A stretch of DNA of 58,842 nt from Pseudotabrizicola formosa (GTDB lineage Bacteria > Pseudomonadota > Alphaproteobacteria > Rhodobacterales > Rhodobacteraceae): positions 1-58,842 of the forward strand of contig NZ_PJOM01000008.1 of assembly GCF_002900965.1 (NCBI RefSeq), written 5' to 3'. The notes beneath the pieces were generated by a model. That model did not search any database, was not told where the DNA came from, and worked only from the letters and a program-made list of their open reading frames with translations. Of the stretch, positions 50,981-58,842 are shown piece by piece; the first letter of the stretch is position 1, and each line of letters starts with the position of its first letter. The translations under genes and the position numbers were made by a program.

Positions 50981-52150
50981 GTGTCGAAAATCGTTGTCGT
51001 CGGACTGGGCTATGTCGGCCTGTCAAATGCCATCCTGCTGGCGCGCCAGAACGAGGTCGTTGCGGTCGATGTGATGCAGGCCAAGGTCGACAGGATCAAT
51101 GCCGGCACCTCCACGATCATCGATCCGGAATGCGAAGACTATCTGGCAAAGGGTGGCCTGAACCTGAGCGCAACCACCGATGCCGCAACGGCTTATCGGG
51201 GTGCCGATTACATCGTGATCGCCGCGCCCACGAATTATGACGTGCAAACCAACCGCTTTGACACCAGTGCTGTGGAATCGGTGATCCGCGACGCGATGCA
51301 GCATGCGCCGGAGGCGCTGATGGTCATCAAATCCACCATTCCGGTCGGCTATACCCAGGCCACCAGCGCCGCCCTTGGCACCAAAAACCTGATCTTCAGC
51401 CCCGAATTCCTGCGCGAAGGCCGCGCGCTCTATGACAACCTGCACCCCAGCCGCATCGTGGTGGGGGAAGACAGCCCGCGGGGGGCCGCCTTTGCCGACC
51501 TCTTGCGCCGCGCGGCCCTGAAGGCGGATGTGCCGGTGCTGCTGACCGGCCCGGCCGAGGCCGAGGCGATCAAGCTCTTTGCCAATACCTACCTTGCGAT
51601 GCGGGTCGCCTATGTGAACGAGCTGGACAGCTATGCCCTGTCGCGCGGGCTCGACAGCCGCCAGATCATCGAAGGCATCGGGCATGATCCGCGCATCGGC
51701 ATGCATTACAACAACCCCTCCTTCGGCTATGGTGGCTATTGCCTGCCCAAGGATACCAAGCAACTGCTGGCCAATTACAACGAGGTGCCGCAGACCCTGA
51801 TCCGCGCCATTGTCGACGCCAATGCGACCCGCAAGGATTTCATCGCCGACACCATCTTGCAGCGCAATCCGCAGGTGGTGGGGGTCTACCGGCTGACGAT
51901 GAAGACCGGGTCGGACAATTTCCGCGACAGTTCCATTCAGGGCATCATGAAGCGGATCAAGGCCAAGGGGATCGAGCTGATCATCTATGAACCCAGCCTT
52001 GAGGCGGCAGAGTTCTTCCGCTCGCCGGTGATCCGCGATCTGGCCGCGTTCAAATCCCGCGCCGATGTGATCATCGCCAACCGTCACACGGCAGAACTGG
52101 CCGATGTGACGGACAAGGTCTTTACCCGCGACATCTTCGGGTCGGACTGA
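50981..52150 (+). CDS. ugd: UDP-glucose/nucleotide-sugar 6-dehydrogenase
   Basis: The 389-residue enzyme has the NAD-binding start [20 protein letters not shown] (G-x-G-Y-V-G at 8-13), SPEFLREG, the central [20 protein letters not shown] and the catalytic Cys254 in [14 protein letters not shown]. It oxidises a UDP-hexose to the uronic acid in two steps. The size and [15 protein letters not shown] region resemble the E. coli Ugd subtype. GTG at 50981 follows AAGGAG with ideal spacing. It would supply UDP-glucuronate to the EPS, which fits an acidic polymer and possible lyase or epimerase enzymes. Confidence 0.92.
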   Translation: MSKIVVVGLGYVGLSNAILLARQNEVVAVDVMQAKVDRINAGTSTIIDPECEDYLAKGGLNLSATTDAATAYRGADYIVIAAPTNYDVQTNRFDTSAVESVIRDAMQHAPEALMVIKSTIPVGYTQATSAALGTKNLIFSPEFLREGRALYDNLHPSRIVVGEDSPRGAAFADLLRRAALKADVPVLLTGPAEAEAIKLFANTYLAMRVAYVNELDSYALSRGLDSRQIIEGIGHDPRIGMHYNNPSFGYGGYCLPKDTKQLLANYNEVPQTLIRAIVDANATRKDFIADTILQRNPQVVGVYRLTMKTGSDNFRDSSIQGIMKRIKAKGIELIIYEPSLEAAEFFRSPVIRDLAAFKSRADVIIANRHTAELADVTDKVFTRDIFGSD

Positions 52151-52264
52151 GCTTTTGCTTGCGGACCTGCCCCGTATCAGGCACCGCTTAAGGCCTGTCG
52201 CGTTTCATCCGAACCGGATACCCCTGACCGCGACAGGCTTGAGGGCAAACAGAGGCCAGGACGC

Positions 52265-52933
52265 ATGACACCGGGCACAGAGCCGCCACAGATCCCGGAA
52301 GACCCTGTGGAAAAGGCCTGGCACATCCCTGCCCTGCTGGCGCTGTTCGGGCTCTGCCTGCTGCCCGAACTGGTGCTGTCGGGGGCCGACTGGGGGCTGT
52401 GGGGCAGCCCGCGCTGGCGGATGCGGGCGCTGCAATATGCCGGGTTCTGGGCCGGGCTTTTGGACAACTGGCGCCCGCACTATGCGCTGCAACCCGGCAC
52501 CATGTTTCTGACCTATGGCTTTCTGCATGCCGGAGCCCTGCATTTCGCCGTCAACATGGCCACCCTGTTCTCGCTTGGCCCCAGCCTGATCGGCCGCTTC
52601 GGACAGCGCTGGTTCTTGCTGCTCTACGCCCTGTCGATCCTTGGCGGTGCCATCGGCTTTGCGCTGCTGTCGTCGCAGGTGCAGCCGATGGTGGGGGCCT
52701 CGGGGGCGTTGTTCGGCCTGGCCGGGGCCCATGTGGGCCTGCACGCGCGCGAACGGCGGCACACCAAAGACACGCTGGTGCCGGTGGCCAAGGCGGTGCT
52801 GGGGCTGATGGCGCTGAACCTGGTGCTGTGGTGGGCGATGAACGGCCAATTGGCCTGGGAAACCCATCTGGGCGGCTTTGTCGCCGGCTGGATCGCCGCC
52901 GTGGTCATTGACCGTCGGCTGGGCCCGCTCTGA
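52265..52933 (+). CDS. Rhomboid-family intramembrane serine protease
   Basis: The 222-residue protein has six TM helices and the rhomboid dyad Ser146 (GASGALFGL) and His201 (HLGGFVAGW), plus the H-x-x-x-N motif HFAVN (93-97). A soluble loop (residues 47-75) resembles the L1 region. It cleaves membrane-embedded substrates. Rhombosortases, a sorting branch of this family, act on GlyGly-CTERM proteins; I see no such tag in the window. Its place among VPLPA-CTERM genes raises the question of whether it acts on exosortase or secretion products. Confidence 0.85.
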   Translation: MTPGTEPPQIPEDPVEKAWHIPALLALFGLCLLPELVLSGADWGLWGSPRWRMRALQYAGFWAGLLDNWRPHYALQPGTMFLTYGFLHAGALHFAVNMATLFSLGPSLIGRFGQRWFLLLYALSILGGAIGFALLSSQVQPMVGASGALFGLAGAHVGLHARERRHTKDTLVPVAKAVLGLMALNLVLWWAMNGQLAWETHLGGFVAGWIAAVVIDRRLGPL

Positions 52934-53377
52934 ACGGCCCGGCTGATCCGGCACCGGTGCCGGGGCCCGCGTGCCAGAACCGCCGTTTTCGGTGCATCGT
53001 TTACGTTTTGTAAACGACTACGCCCCAAACTGCTGCCGGACAGGACTCTGACGGCACGGCCCTTGCACCACGCCACAGGACCGAAAAACCGGGTCTGGCG
53101 TTGGCAGGCCGCTGTTCCAAAGGGTCCGACGTCGATCGGCGCAAAACCGGGCAAACCCCGGCGCGCGCGCAAATGTGACGGGCAATCGCTTTTTGGCCCG
53201 GCCAAAACGGGGTATCGTTTCCAGAAAGGCCAAGACCCAAGGGGTAAACCGGCGCAAAGCAGAGAGATCTGCACCCTGGATATGCTGCCGGGCCGCCTTG
53301 CCACGCTGTGACCCGCGTTCTGCCTTTTTCGCGCCACAAGGCGGCGGGTAAATGCATCAAGAAGGAAAAAAGGATCT
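52934..53377. other. Intergenic region with operator-like inverted repeat
   Basis: No gene is supported in these 444 bp. They contain the inverted repeat at 52998-53016 and the upstream region of the small membrane protein gene. Confidence 0.4.
52998..53016. repeat. Inverted repeat, possible operator
   Basis: CGTTTAC-GTTTT-GTAAACG is a perfect 7-bp inverted repeat with a 5-bp centre. It lies about 360 bp upstream of the small membrane protein gene and 65 bp after the rhomboid gene. It lacks a GC-rich stem, so it is more likely an operator than a terminator. Confidence 0.45.
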
Positions 53378-53572
53378 ATGCAAGTGTTGGCTCTGCTCGC
53401 TCTCGCCCTTTACACGGTCATCGCGGTCTTCTCGGTCTACATGACCTTTCAGGAACGCCGCCGCGCCGGATCTGCTGGCGTGGTCTACACGCTGGGCGGC
53501 TATGTGCTGTGCCTGATCTGGCCCCTGACCGTCCTCGCCATCCTGATCTCCCCCCGCCTGCGCGCGGCCTGA
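53378..53572 (+). CDS. Small membrane protein, 64 aa
   Basis: Two hydrophobic helices (residues 1-25 and 35-58) flank a polar loop FQERRRAGSAGV. The C-terminus is SPRLRAA. ATG at 53378 follows an AAGGA-rich ribosome site. Codon bias is normal. There is no recognisable family. It may be part of a regulatory or stress-response membrane complex with the convergent response-regulator gene, but nothing proves that. Confidence 0.6.
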   Translation: MQVLALLALALYTVIAVFSVYMTFQERRRAGSAGVVYTLGGYVLCLIWPLTVLAILISPRLRAA

Positions 53573-53722
53573 GCGGCCCTGTGGTCGCGGGATCCGGTCG
53601 CGGGACGGCAACGCCCCTTTCCCCCGAACAGACATCGCTCAACCGCGCGACGGAACGGCCCGCGGCACCTTCTCCAGACAGCTGAACCTGTCCCCGGATC
53701 AGGTTCGCCGCTGCGACAGCAA

Positions 53723-53746
53723 AAAGGGGGGCCATGGCCCCCCTTT
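53723..53746. terminator. Bidirectional terminator
   Basis: AAAGGGGGGCC-AT-GGCCCCCCTTT is a perfect palindrome with A- and T-runs on the correct sides. It ends the response-regulator gene on the minus strand and anything read from the left. Confidence 0.85.
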
Positions 53747-53768
53747 GGCATTCGCTTTGTGCAGCCCC

Positions 53769-55010
53769 TTATGACCGCAGGCCACCAAAGGCGCGGGCCA
53801 CTGTCTTGCGGCCGGCCGCGCGGCTGGCCGAGAGGCGCAGGGCGCTGTCGATGGCGGTTTTGGCGCGCAGGGTGCGGTTTGATCCGGGGCGGACCGCCAT
53901 GCCGACATTGATGGTCAGCGCAGAGGCCAGAGTCGCGCCGCTTTGCATGCGCAACGCATCCTCGATGCTGCGTTCCAGCGCCGAAGGATCGGGCATGTTG
54001 GTGCTGTTGGACACCACGATGAACTGCCCGTCGCCGGCATAAGACATCACGCAAGGCTGCTGGGCAAAGGCGGCGGTCACGGCACCCACCACAGGGGCCA
54101 GGTCCACCGGCCCCTCGGCCTCATGTTCCACCCCGACCGCCAGAACATAGGCGCCCGACAGCGCCACGCCCGAGAGGCGGACCAGATAGTTCTGCAAGGC
54201 GGCATGCTCGATCAGGGTCTCGACCCCGGCCATCGCGCCGGGGGCCGGCACGACCCAGTCTTCATCCTCGCGCAGCGCAGCCTTGGCGGCAGCGCCCGCC
54301 TGATCGGCCTGCTCCATCTGCGCCTGCAGGATCTTGTCCTGAACATTGCGCAGGCAGGTGCCGAAGGCGATCACGTCAAAGGGTTTGGAGATGTAATCCG
54401 ACGCCCCGGCGCGGAAGGCGCGGTCCAGATGATCCAGATCCTTCATCGCCGTCAGCATGATGATCGGCGTGTCGCGATAGGCCGCGATCTGGCGGATGCG
54501 GCCACAGAGCTCGATCCCGTCGATGCCCGGCATGTTGATGTCCAGCAGCAGGCAGTCATAGGGGCGGAACGACTGTTCCAGGATCGACAGCGCCTGCGCG
54601 CCCGAGCTGGAAATCGTGGTATCGGCGCAGCCCACCTCGGCCGCGATGCGCGGGATCAGACCCAGGATGATCGGATCGTCATCCACCGCCAGAATCCGCA
54701 TCCCGCCTTGTGCCAGAAAGGCCTGCGGTTCGGCGGCCGCGCTCACCGGGTCGCTGACAGATCCGGGGGCAGGATCGGCCGCCGACAGGTCCTGCGGATC
54801 TTCTGCGCGGCCCGCCGCTTTTTCGCCAATAATCATCGGTATCACGGCGGCGACCAGAACCGAGGCCGCGCCCACCAGACTGTAGAGCATCAGGGCAAAC
54901 CAGAAGGACGCGCCCATGAACAGGGCGGTTGCAAAGCTCAAAGCTCCAGCCAGAATGCCGATGGCTACGAAAGCGATCATTTTCTTGGTCACCCTTACAG
55001 TCGTGTTCAA
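53769..55010 (-). CDS. Membrane-anchored response regulator with degenerate GGDEF domain
   Basis: This 413-residue protein has two TM helices at residues 11-31 and 36-61. A full receiver domain (103-225) follows, with the acidic pair Asp111/112, phospho-acceptor Asp157 (LLLDINMPG), Thr187 and Lys209. The C-terminal GGDEF-like domain has the site replaced by AGDGQ (325-329). Membrane anchoring of a receiver is unusual. Without a canonical GGDEF signature it is probably not a diguanylate cyclase, but it could bind nucleotide or a partner. No histidine kinase is encoded here. It is a candidate controller of EPS production. Confidence 0.8.
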   Translation of the reverse strand: MNTTVRVTKKMIAFVAIGILAGALSFATALFMGASFWFALMLYSLVGAASVLVAAVIPMIIGEKAAGRAEDPQDLSAADPAPGSVSDPVSAAAEPQAFLAQGGMRILAVDDDPIILGLIPRIAAEVGCADTTISSSGAQALSILEQSFRPYDCLLLDINMPGIDGIELCGRIRQIAAYRDTPIIMLTAMKDLDHLDRAFRAGASDYISKPFDVIAFGTCLRNVQDKILQAQMEQADQAGAAAKAALREDEDWVVPAPGAMAGVETLIEHAALQNYLVRLSGVALSGAYVLAVGVEHEAEGPVDLAPVVGAVTAAFAQQPCVMSYAGDGQFIVVSNSTNMPDPSALERSIEDALRMQSGATLASALTINVGMAVRPGSNRTLRAKTAIDSALRLSASRAAGRKTVARAFGGLRS

Positions 55011-55184
55011 TCAGGGACAGCATCAAAGATACCTTTCCCAACCGTTAGGGGAGCAGTAGGGCAAAATAATGGCAGGCGCGGGGCAGGCCTGATTTCCGCA
55101 CCAAGGGGGTCCGGGCGGGGCAAAAGTGCCCTGGCACCGGCCCGCGCAATCTTGCGGGCTGTCCGGCGCGCCCCGGCCGGGATT

Positions 55185-55574
55185 TTATCGTCCGAACAGC
55201 CGGAAGATCCGCCGCTTTCGCGGAGGGGGGCCGGTCAGCAGGGCGGTGGCCTGCTGGCGCCAGCGGTCGCGGTCTTCGCGCAGATCGGCGATCAGGCTGT
55301 CCTTTTCTGCCAACCGCGCCTGGGCCGCGTCCAGCCGGGCCTGCACCTCGCGCAGCGCCGCCTCCGCACCGCTGTCTTCCGGGGGGCGCGCAGAGGCGGG
55401 TTTGTGTTCGGTATAGACCCTGCGGGGGTAGATCCGGTGCAGCTCGGACGGGTCGATGTGAAACATGCCGGTTGCATCCTTCCGCGCCGCAATACGCCCG
55501 CTTTTTATGGCGGCACAGATCGTCGACCTTGATTTTCCGGTGGCCTGTTCGGCCTCGCCCAAGGTGTACACCAT
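55185..55574 (-). CDS. HTH DNA-binding protein with coiled coil
   Basis: The 129-residue protein has an N-terminal MerR/excisionase-like helix-turn-helix (TLGEAEQATGKSRSTICAAI, KSGRIAARKDATGMFHIDPS). A predicted coiled coil (residues 70-108, EAALREVQARLDAAQARLAE) and a very basic tail (RKRRIFRLFGR) follow. Proteins of this layout are common on alphaproteobacterial plasmids, often near mobile DNA, and their function is poorly known. It is immediately followed by IS debris on its promoter side, so its upstream control region may be altered. Confidence 0.65.
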   Translation of the reverse strand: MVYTLGEAEQATGKSRSTICAAIKSGRIAARKDATGMFHIDPSELHRIYPRRVYTEHKPASARPPEDSGAEAALREVQARLDAAQARLAEKDSLIADLREDRDRWRQQATALLTGPPPRKRRIFRLFGR

Positions 55575-55646
55575 ACACTACTCCTGTCACTCACACGGCA
55601 CACGCACACAACCGCGATTTTGACCGGTTTGCCGCTCTGCGTCCAG

Positions 55647-55714
55647 TGAGCTACCCCCCAAAAAAATCGGACAGTGACGAAAGCTATGATCTGAAGTCTG
55701 CTGGTCTCCAAGAA
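55647..55714 (+). mobile_element. 68-bp left-end fragment of an IS3 element
   Basis: TGAGCTACCCC, an A-run and a GACAGTGACG-type stretch match the left end of the decayed IS at 4691. The match stops where a different IS3 element begins at 55715. The older element was therefore interrupted or replaced by the newer one. Confidence 0.7.
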
Positions 55715-56495
55715 TGAATAGCCCCTAGATTTGTAGACGCCTTGCTTGGTAATTTTGGAAGCAAGGAGGACGAAATGTCCGGAGCCAAATTCACAGACGC
55801 GTTCAAGCGCGATGCGGTGGCCTAGGTCGAGGATCGGGGCTACCCGGTGCGCGAGGTGGCCGAGCGATTGGGGGTCAGCACCAAGTCGATCTACACATGG
55901 CAGAAGCAGTTTTCGCGGCCCGCAAAGGTGATCCAAGAGGTGGATGCGCAAGCTGACGAGATCCGGCGGTTGAAGCGGGATCTGCTGCGGGTCACAGATA
56001 TCCACCTACATCCGCACCCACGAGGGCTTCCTTTATCTCGCAGTCGTCATCGATCTGTTTTCTCGGCGCGTTGTTGGGTGGTCCATGCAAGGCCGCACAT
56101 ATACCGATTTGCCGTTGCAAGCCCTGTTGATGGCTGTCTGGCGCCGCAAACCGAAGACCAAAGTCCAGGTGCATCCCGACCAAGGCTCACAGTTCACCAG
56201 CTATGAGTGGCAGGCGTTCCTCGAACAGCACAATCTGACGCAAAGCATGAGCCGACGCGGCAACTGCTGGGACAACGCCGTCGCCGAAAACTTCTTCAAC
56301 CTGCTCAAACGCGAACGCATCCGCCGCAGAAAGCATAAAACCCGCCAAGAAGCCCGCCAGGACGTGTTCGACTACATTGAGTTCTTCTACGACCCGCAGC
56401 GCAAACACGTTAGGTACGGAATGCTGTCGCCGATCGCATTCGAGCAGCAGCAAAAACTGAAGCTGAACGGTGACTAGGAAACTAAGGGCTATTCA
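55715..56495 (+). mobile_element. Degenerate IS3-family element
   Basis: The ends are imperfect inverted repeats: TGAATAGCCCCTAGATTT at the left and, on the opposite strand, TGAATAGCCCTTAGTTTC at the right. It contains a broken OrfA-OrfB pair and is shorter than a complete IS3 element (about 780 bp). No target duplication is visible (AGAA left, GACT right). Confidence 0.75.
55775..56477 (+). pseudogene. IS3-family transposase, broken OrfA-OrfB
   Basis: OrfA starts with ATG at 55775 after AAGGAGG (MSGAKFTDAFKRDAVA). It then has a TAG at codon 17, where Gln is expected, before continuing VEDRGYPVREVAERLGVSTK. It breaks at RRLKRDLLRVT and is joined, in a different frame, to the DDE part of OrfB (YIRTHEGFLYLAVVIDLFSR, HPDQGSQFTS, NAVAENFF). 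The whole N-terminus of OrfB is deleted. All three catalytic acids remain, but no functional protein can be made. Confidence 0.85.
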
Positions 56496-56647
56496 GACTG
56501 TCGTAGCCCAAAAACTGACCGGAGAGGATGTCTTTGACGCCCAATTGGCTTTAGGTCTTTTAGCTGTCGCTTTGGCCCACATACTCACAGAGCGTAAACA
56601 TTTTGCAAGACGAAACGCGGTTGCGGCTCCAACTCTCAGGAAAAAGA

Positions 56648-57940
56648 ATGCCTTCAAAGCGCTACATGAATGCAGGCCTCTTTCGAAGAGGCACTGGTTG
56701 GAGCCTGCGGCGCAACGTGCCAAAGCGCTATGCAGGAATCGAAACACGAACCGAAATCTGGATGGCACTGTCAGCCCGTTCGGAAGCAGCGGCGCGCAAG
56801 GAAGCGGAAGGCCACTGGCGCCGTCTTCTTAGTGAGTGGGAAAATCGATTAAAGGATCAGCCCGTACCTTTCGAGATGTCTCGCCGGAAAATGGGTGAGT
56901 ATGCCCGCAAGCTTGGCTTTTCCTACGTGTCGGCCGAAAACGTTGCGAAGCTTCCAACCGATGAGTTCGAACGTCGTACCGATTTCGTCATGGCCAGCGA
57001 AGCAAACGGTCTCGACATGATGACCACTGCAACCGCGATTTTGGGAGGACTAAAGTCACCTCAGAAGCTGTCGCATGTCCTTGCTGCATTCTATGAGTCA
57101 GAGCGCATTGCACACCTCCACATGAGTTCTGCCCAGCTCAGACAGTACCGCAACAGCTACAACCTTCCCATTCATCGCCTGATCAACCACTTTGGCGACA
57201 TCGATATCCAGCAGATCAGCGAACAAGACTTTGCCGAGGTTGTATATGAAATCTGGCCAAACGAGGGCGATTCAGGCATCCAACCCCGCACGGTGAATGG
57301 CCGTCTTTACCGGCTGCGGAAGATTTTCCGGACTGCCAAGTTCTTTCATGGAACCAAGCTTCCATTCGACGTTCAGACCTTTATTGCGCGTCAAAGTCCG
57401 GGCTTGGGGCGACCTTACTTTTCCACCGAATGGATCCGGGATCGTATTCTTGCTCCGGGCAGCTTGTCAGGATTAGACAGCGCGCACCGCTGCATCATGT
57501 TGGCACTGATCGACACAGGCATGCGGATAATGGAAGCGGCCAATCTGATGCCGGACGAAATCCTCCTGGATGGACCCATTCCGTATCTCCATCTCCAGGG
57601 GGCATTTCGGCCGCTGAAGACCAAGAATGCCTACCGCATGATCCCGTTGACCAAAGTCAGCTTGGAAGCGTTTCAGGCGCACCGGCAAGGGTTTCCCACC
57701 TTACGCGACGATGCTGGCCTATCTGGTCGGCTTAACCGCTACCTCACCAAGGCCGGTTTGAGGGAAACGCCGCATCACACCCTGCACAGCTTTCGCCATG
57801 CGTACTCAATGCGACTGGCCCGTGCCGGGGTTAATGAGTCAATGATTGCCGAGCTGATGGGACATAAGAGCGCGCGCGGGTATGGACGCGGGTCGCCTCT
57901 GGAGCTGCGTCACAAGTATGCAATCCTAGCCGCGATTTGA
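56648..57940 (+). CDS. Tyrosine site-specific recombinase (integrase)
   Basis: The 430-residue integrase has an N-terminal DUF6538-like region (FRRGTGWSLRRNVPKRYAGI ... IWMALSARSEAAARKEAE), a core-binding domain (about 140-245) and a catalytic domain. The active site has Arg293 (DTGMRIMEAANL), a Lys near 325, His380/Arg383 (HSFRHAY), His406 (GHKSA) and the likely nucleophile Tyr412 (GYGRGSP). ATG at 56648 follows AGGA. It lies in IS-rich, less GC-rich DNA, so it was probably acquired with a genomic island or another plasmid. No excisionase gene is seen beside it. Confidence 0.88.
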   Translation: MPSKRYMNAGLFRRGTGWSLRRNVPKRYAGIETRTEIWMALSARSEAAARKEAEGHWRRLLSEWENRLKDQPVPFEMSRRKMGEYARKLGFSYVSAENVAKLPTDEFERRTDFVMASEANGLDMMTTATAILGGLKSPQKLSHVLAAFYESERIAHLHMSSAQLRQYRNSYNLPIHRLINHFGDIDIQQISEQDFAEVVYEIWPNEGDSGIQPRTVNGRLYRLRKIFRTAKFFHGTKLPFDVQTFIARQSPGLGRPYFSTEWIRDRILAPGSLSGLDSAHRCIMLALIDTGMRIMEAANLMPDEILLDGPIPYLHLQGAFRPLKTKNAYRMIPLTKVSLEAFQAHRQGFPTLRDDAGLSGRLNRYLTKAGLRETPHHTLHSFRHAYSMRLARAGVNESMIAELMGHKSARGYGRGSPLELRHKYAILAAI

Positions 57941-58126
57941 GAAAGCATATATATATCTCTAGCACAAGGCATATTATGACAACAATACACTGATTAAAAA
58001 CATTAATATGAAAAAAATTGCTACGCTTTTGGCTACGTTTTTCCGCCAGGGTTCATGATACACTGATCGCAGTCAGGAGTAAGGCAGCGATTCCAAGTCC
58101 GTTCACCTCCCACGCTCTATGCCCGC
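57941..58126. other. AT-rich region downstream of the integrase, possible attachment site
   Basis: The DNA is AT-rich with a short direct repeat (GCTACG at 58020 and again at 58034 around TTTTG, followed by a T-run). Such repeats often lie at the att side of integrase genes. No tRNA is visible. Confidence 0.35.
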
Positions 58127-58394
58127 TCAGGGGCGATCCCCGGTAATCCCGTTCTCACGCATCCGGCGACCCACGCGGCAGTGCCCTACATCAATACCGA
58201 CGTCCTTCAGCTCTTCGATCATTCGTGGCCTGCCGTAGCTGCCCAAGTGCAGACGCAACTGTTCCTTGAAATAGGCCAGAACGACCATATCAAGACGATG
58301 CCTGCGGCTAGACGGGCGGCTGCGGAAGGCCCGCAAATCACGGGGCCTGACATTCATGACCTGACACAACCGGTCGATCGGGAAGTCTGCTGAT
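58127..58394 (-). pseudogene. IS3-family OrfB N-terminal relic
   Basis: The minus-strand frame reads ADFPIDRLCQVMNVRPRDLR, then AFRSRPSSRRHRLDMVVLAY and SLGSYGRPRMIEEL-like text with GHCRVGRRMRENGI. This is the conserved start of an IS3-type OrfB (HTH/zinc-like region before the DDE core). It ends in a stop at 58127 before any catalytic residue, and no OrfA precedes it. Confidence 0.75.
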
Positions 58395-58563
58395 TACCAC
58401 TGAGATTTAACCTAGCAACATCAGAAATTGTCGTTGAGAATTGACCCCTGTGCAGCATTGCTCCGACTTGAACCAGCTGGAGGCAAATGAAGTGATCGAC
58501 ATGGGATTTTTGAAAGTTATCAGGACATGGGCGCTGCAAGACAAGATGCCGTCGCCACACAAC

Positions 58564-58842
58564 TGACGTTGCCCCCAACTTTTATCCAGCGTGAGCGAGA
58601 CTCCTGGTTTGAGTTTTGCCCATTTGGGCGGGTTGGGCAACGGGGGCTGGCGCGGAGCTTTGTGGATTGCGCAGCGTCAGGCCCCGTTGCGGGGTGAAGG
58701 TCAGGGCGAACTCGGCAGGCGTCTGCCAGCGGAGTCGCGAGTGGGGGCGTTCGGTGTTGTAGTCGGTGCGCCAGGCGGCAAGCGTGACGCGGGCATGGTG
58801 CAGAGATGGGAACAGGGTCTCGTTCAATAGCTCATCTCGCAG
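58564..58842 (-). mobile_element. IS3-family (IS407-like) insertion sequence, right part
   Basis: This is the right end of the element whose left part is at 1-239. The terminal repeat TGACGTTGCCCCC starts at 58564 and is preceded by CAAC (58560-58563). The element runs off the window at 58842. Confidence 0.85.
58582..58842 (-). CDS. IS3-family transposase OrfB, C-terminal part
   Basis: The frame enters from base 58842 as LRDELLNETLFPSLHHAR and continues AAWRTDYNTERPHSRLRWQT and PAEFALTF. This is the conserved C-terminus of IS407-type OrfB after the DDE glutamate. It ends with TGA at 58582. No disruption is seen in the visible part. OrfA of the same type is at 1-175. Confidence 0.9.
   Translation of the reverse strand: MRDELLNETLFPSLHHARVTLAAWRTDYNTERPHSRLRWQTPAEFALTFTPQRGLTLRNPQSSAPAPVAQPAQMGKTQTRSLAHAG

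Noticed and set aside
1-58842. CRISPR arrays, rRNA or tRNA genes
   Set aside because: I saw no regularly spaced repeats beyond the three iterons and no recognisable rRNA or tRNA sequence by eye; a covariance search was not possible.

Overview
The window looks like a plasmid of an alphaproteobacterium of the Rhodobacteraceae (Roseobacter/Rhodobacter group). It carries a RepA-type (RPA-family) replication initiator divergent from a parA-parB module, and a VPLPA-CTERM/exosortase system and GTA-type head-spike genes of the kind known from that family. Codon third positions are strongly G/C-biased. The two ends of the window are the two halves of one IS3-family (IS407-like) element: OrfA runs off base 1 and the OrfB tail runs in from base 58842. 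The halves have matching 13-bp terminal inverted repeats and the same 4-bp flank (CAAC). The simplest reading is a circular plasmid of roughly 59-60 kb cut inside its only copy of that IS.

Layout. 1-5.5 kb: IS ends, small unknown genes, an IS5 relic, a three-gene minus-strand operon (HAD-UbiA prenyltransferase, SMR/EamA-like carrier, GT-C-like membrane protein) and decayed IS3 copies. 5.6-9.9 kb: a res-like inverted repeat, acyltransferase, PPP phosphatase and GT4 glycosyltransferase. 9.9-14.7 kb: the plasmid core (trypsin-like protease, parB, parA, iteron origin with a DnaA box, repA) with three copies of an 18-20 bp palindrome that is probably the partition site. 15-32 kb: first half of the exopolysaccharide (EPS) locus (VPLPA-CTERM protein, GT2, Wzy-like polymerase, Sec-exported beta-helix protein, acetyltransferases, Wzx flippase, pyruvyl transferase, second GT2, a spike base/fibre pair, split BY-kinase and Wzz, XrtA/PEP-CTERM-type ATPase). 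32-41.8 kb: second half on the plus strand (initiating sugar transferase, giant TPR lipoprotein, Wza-like export protein, beta-barrel, VPLPA-CTERM protein, exosortase-EpsI fusion, a relic sorting-signal gene, rhamnosyltransferase-like protein). 42-49.7 kb: a type I secretion system (ABC, HlyD, outer-membrane factor) directly followed by its probable cargo, a second beta-helix protein. 49.8-55.6 kb: third VPLPA-CTERM protein, nucleotide-sugar dehydrogenase, rhomboid protease, small membrane protein, membrane-bound response regulator with a degenerate GGDEF domain, HTH protein. 55.6-58.8 kb: IS debris and a tyrosine integrase.

How it fits together. The sugar transferase starts a repeat unit on the lipid carrier. 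The glycosyltransferases extend it with uronic acid from the dehydrogenase. Acyl- and pyruvyl transferases decorate it, Wzx flips it, the polymerase polymerises it, and Wzz/BY-kinase, Wza, beta-barrel and TPR lipoprotein export it. The exosortase anchors or releases VPLPA-tagged proteins in step with that polysaccharide. Two paralogous beta-helix proteins, one Sec-exported and one probably exported by the T1SS, may trim, modify or bind the same polymer. The plasmid therefore looks dedicated to building a cell surface or biofilm matrix. Functions are inferred from sequence motifs read by eye; no database search was run.
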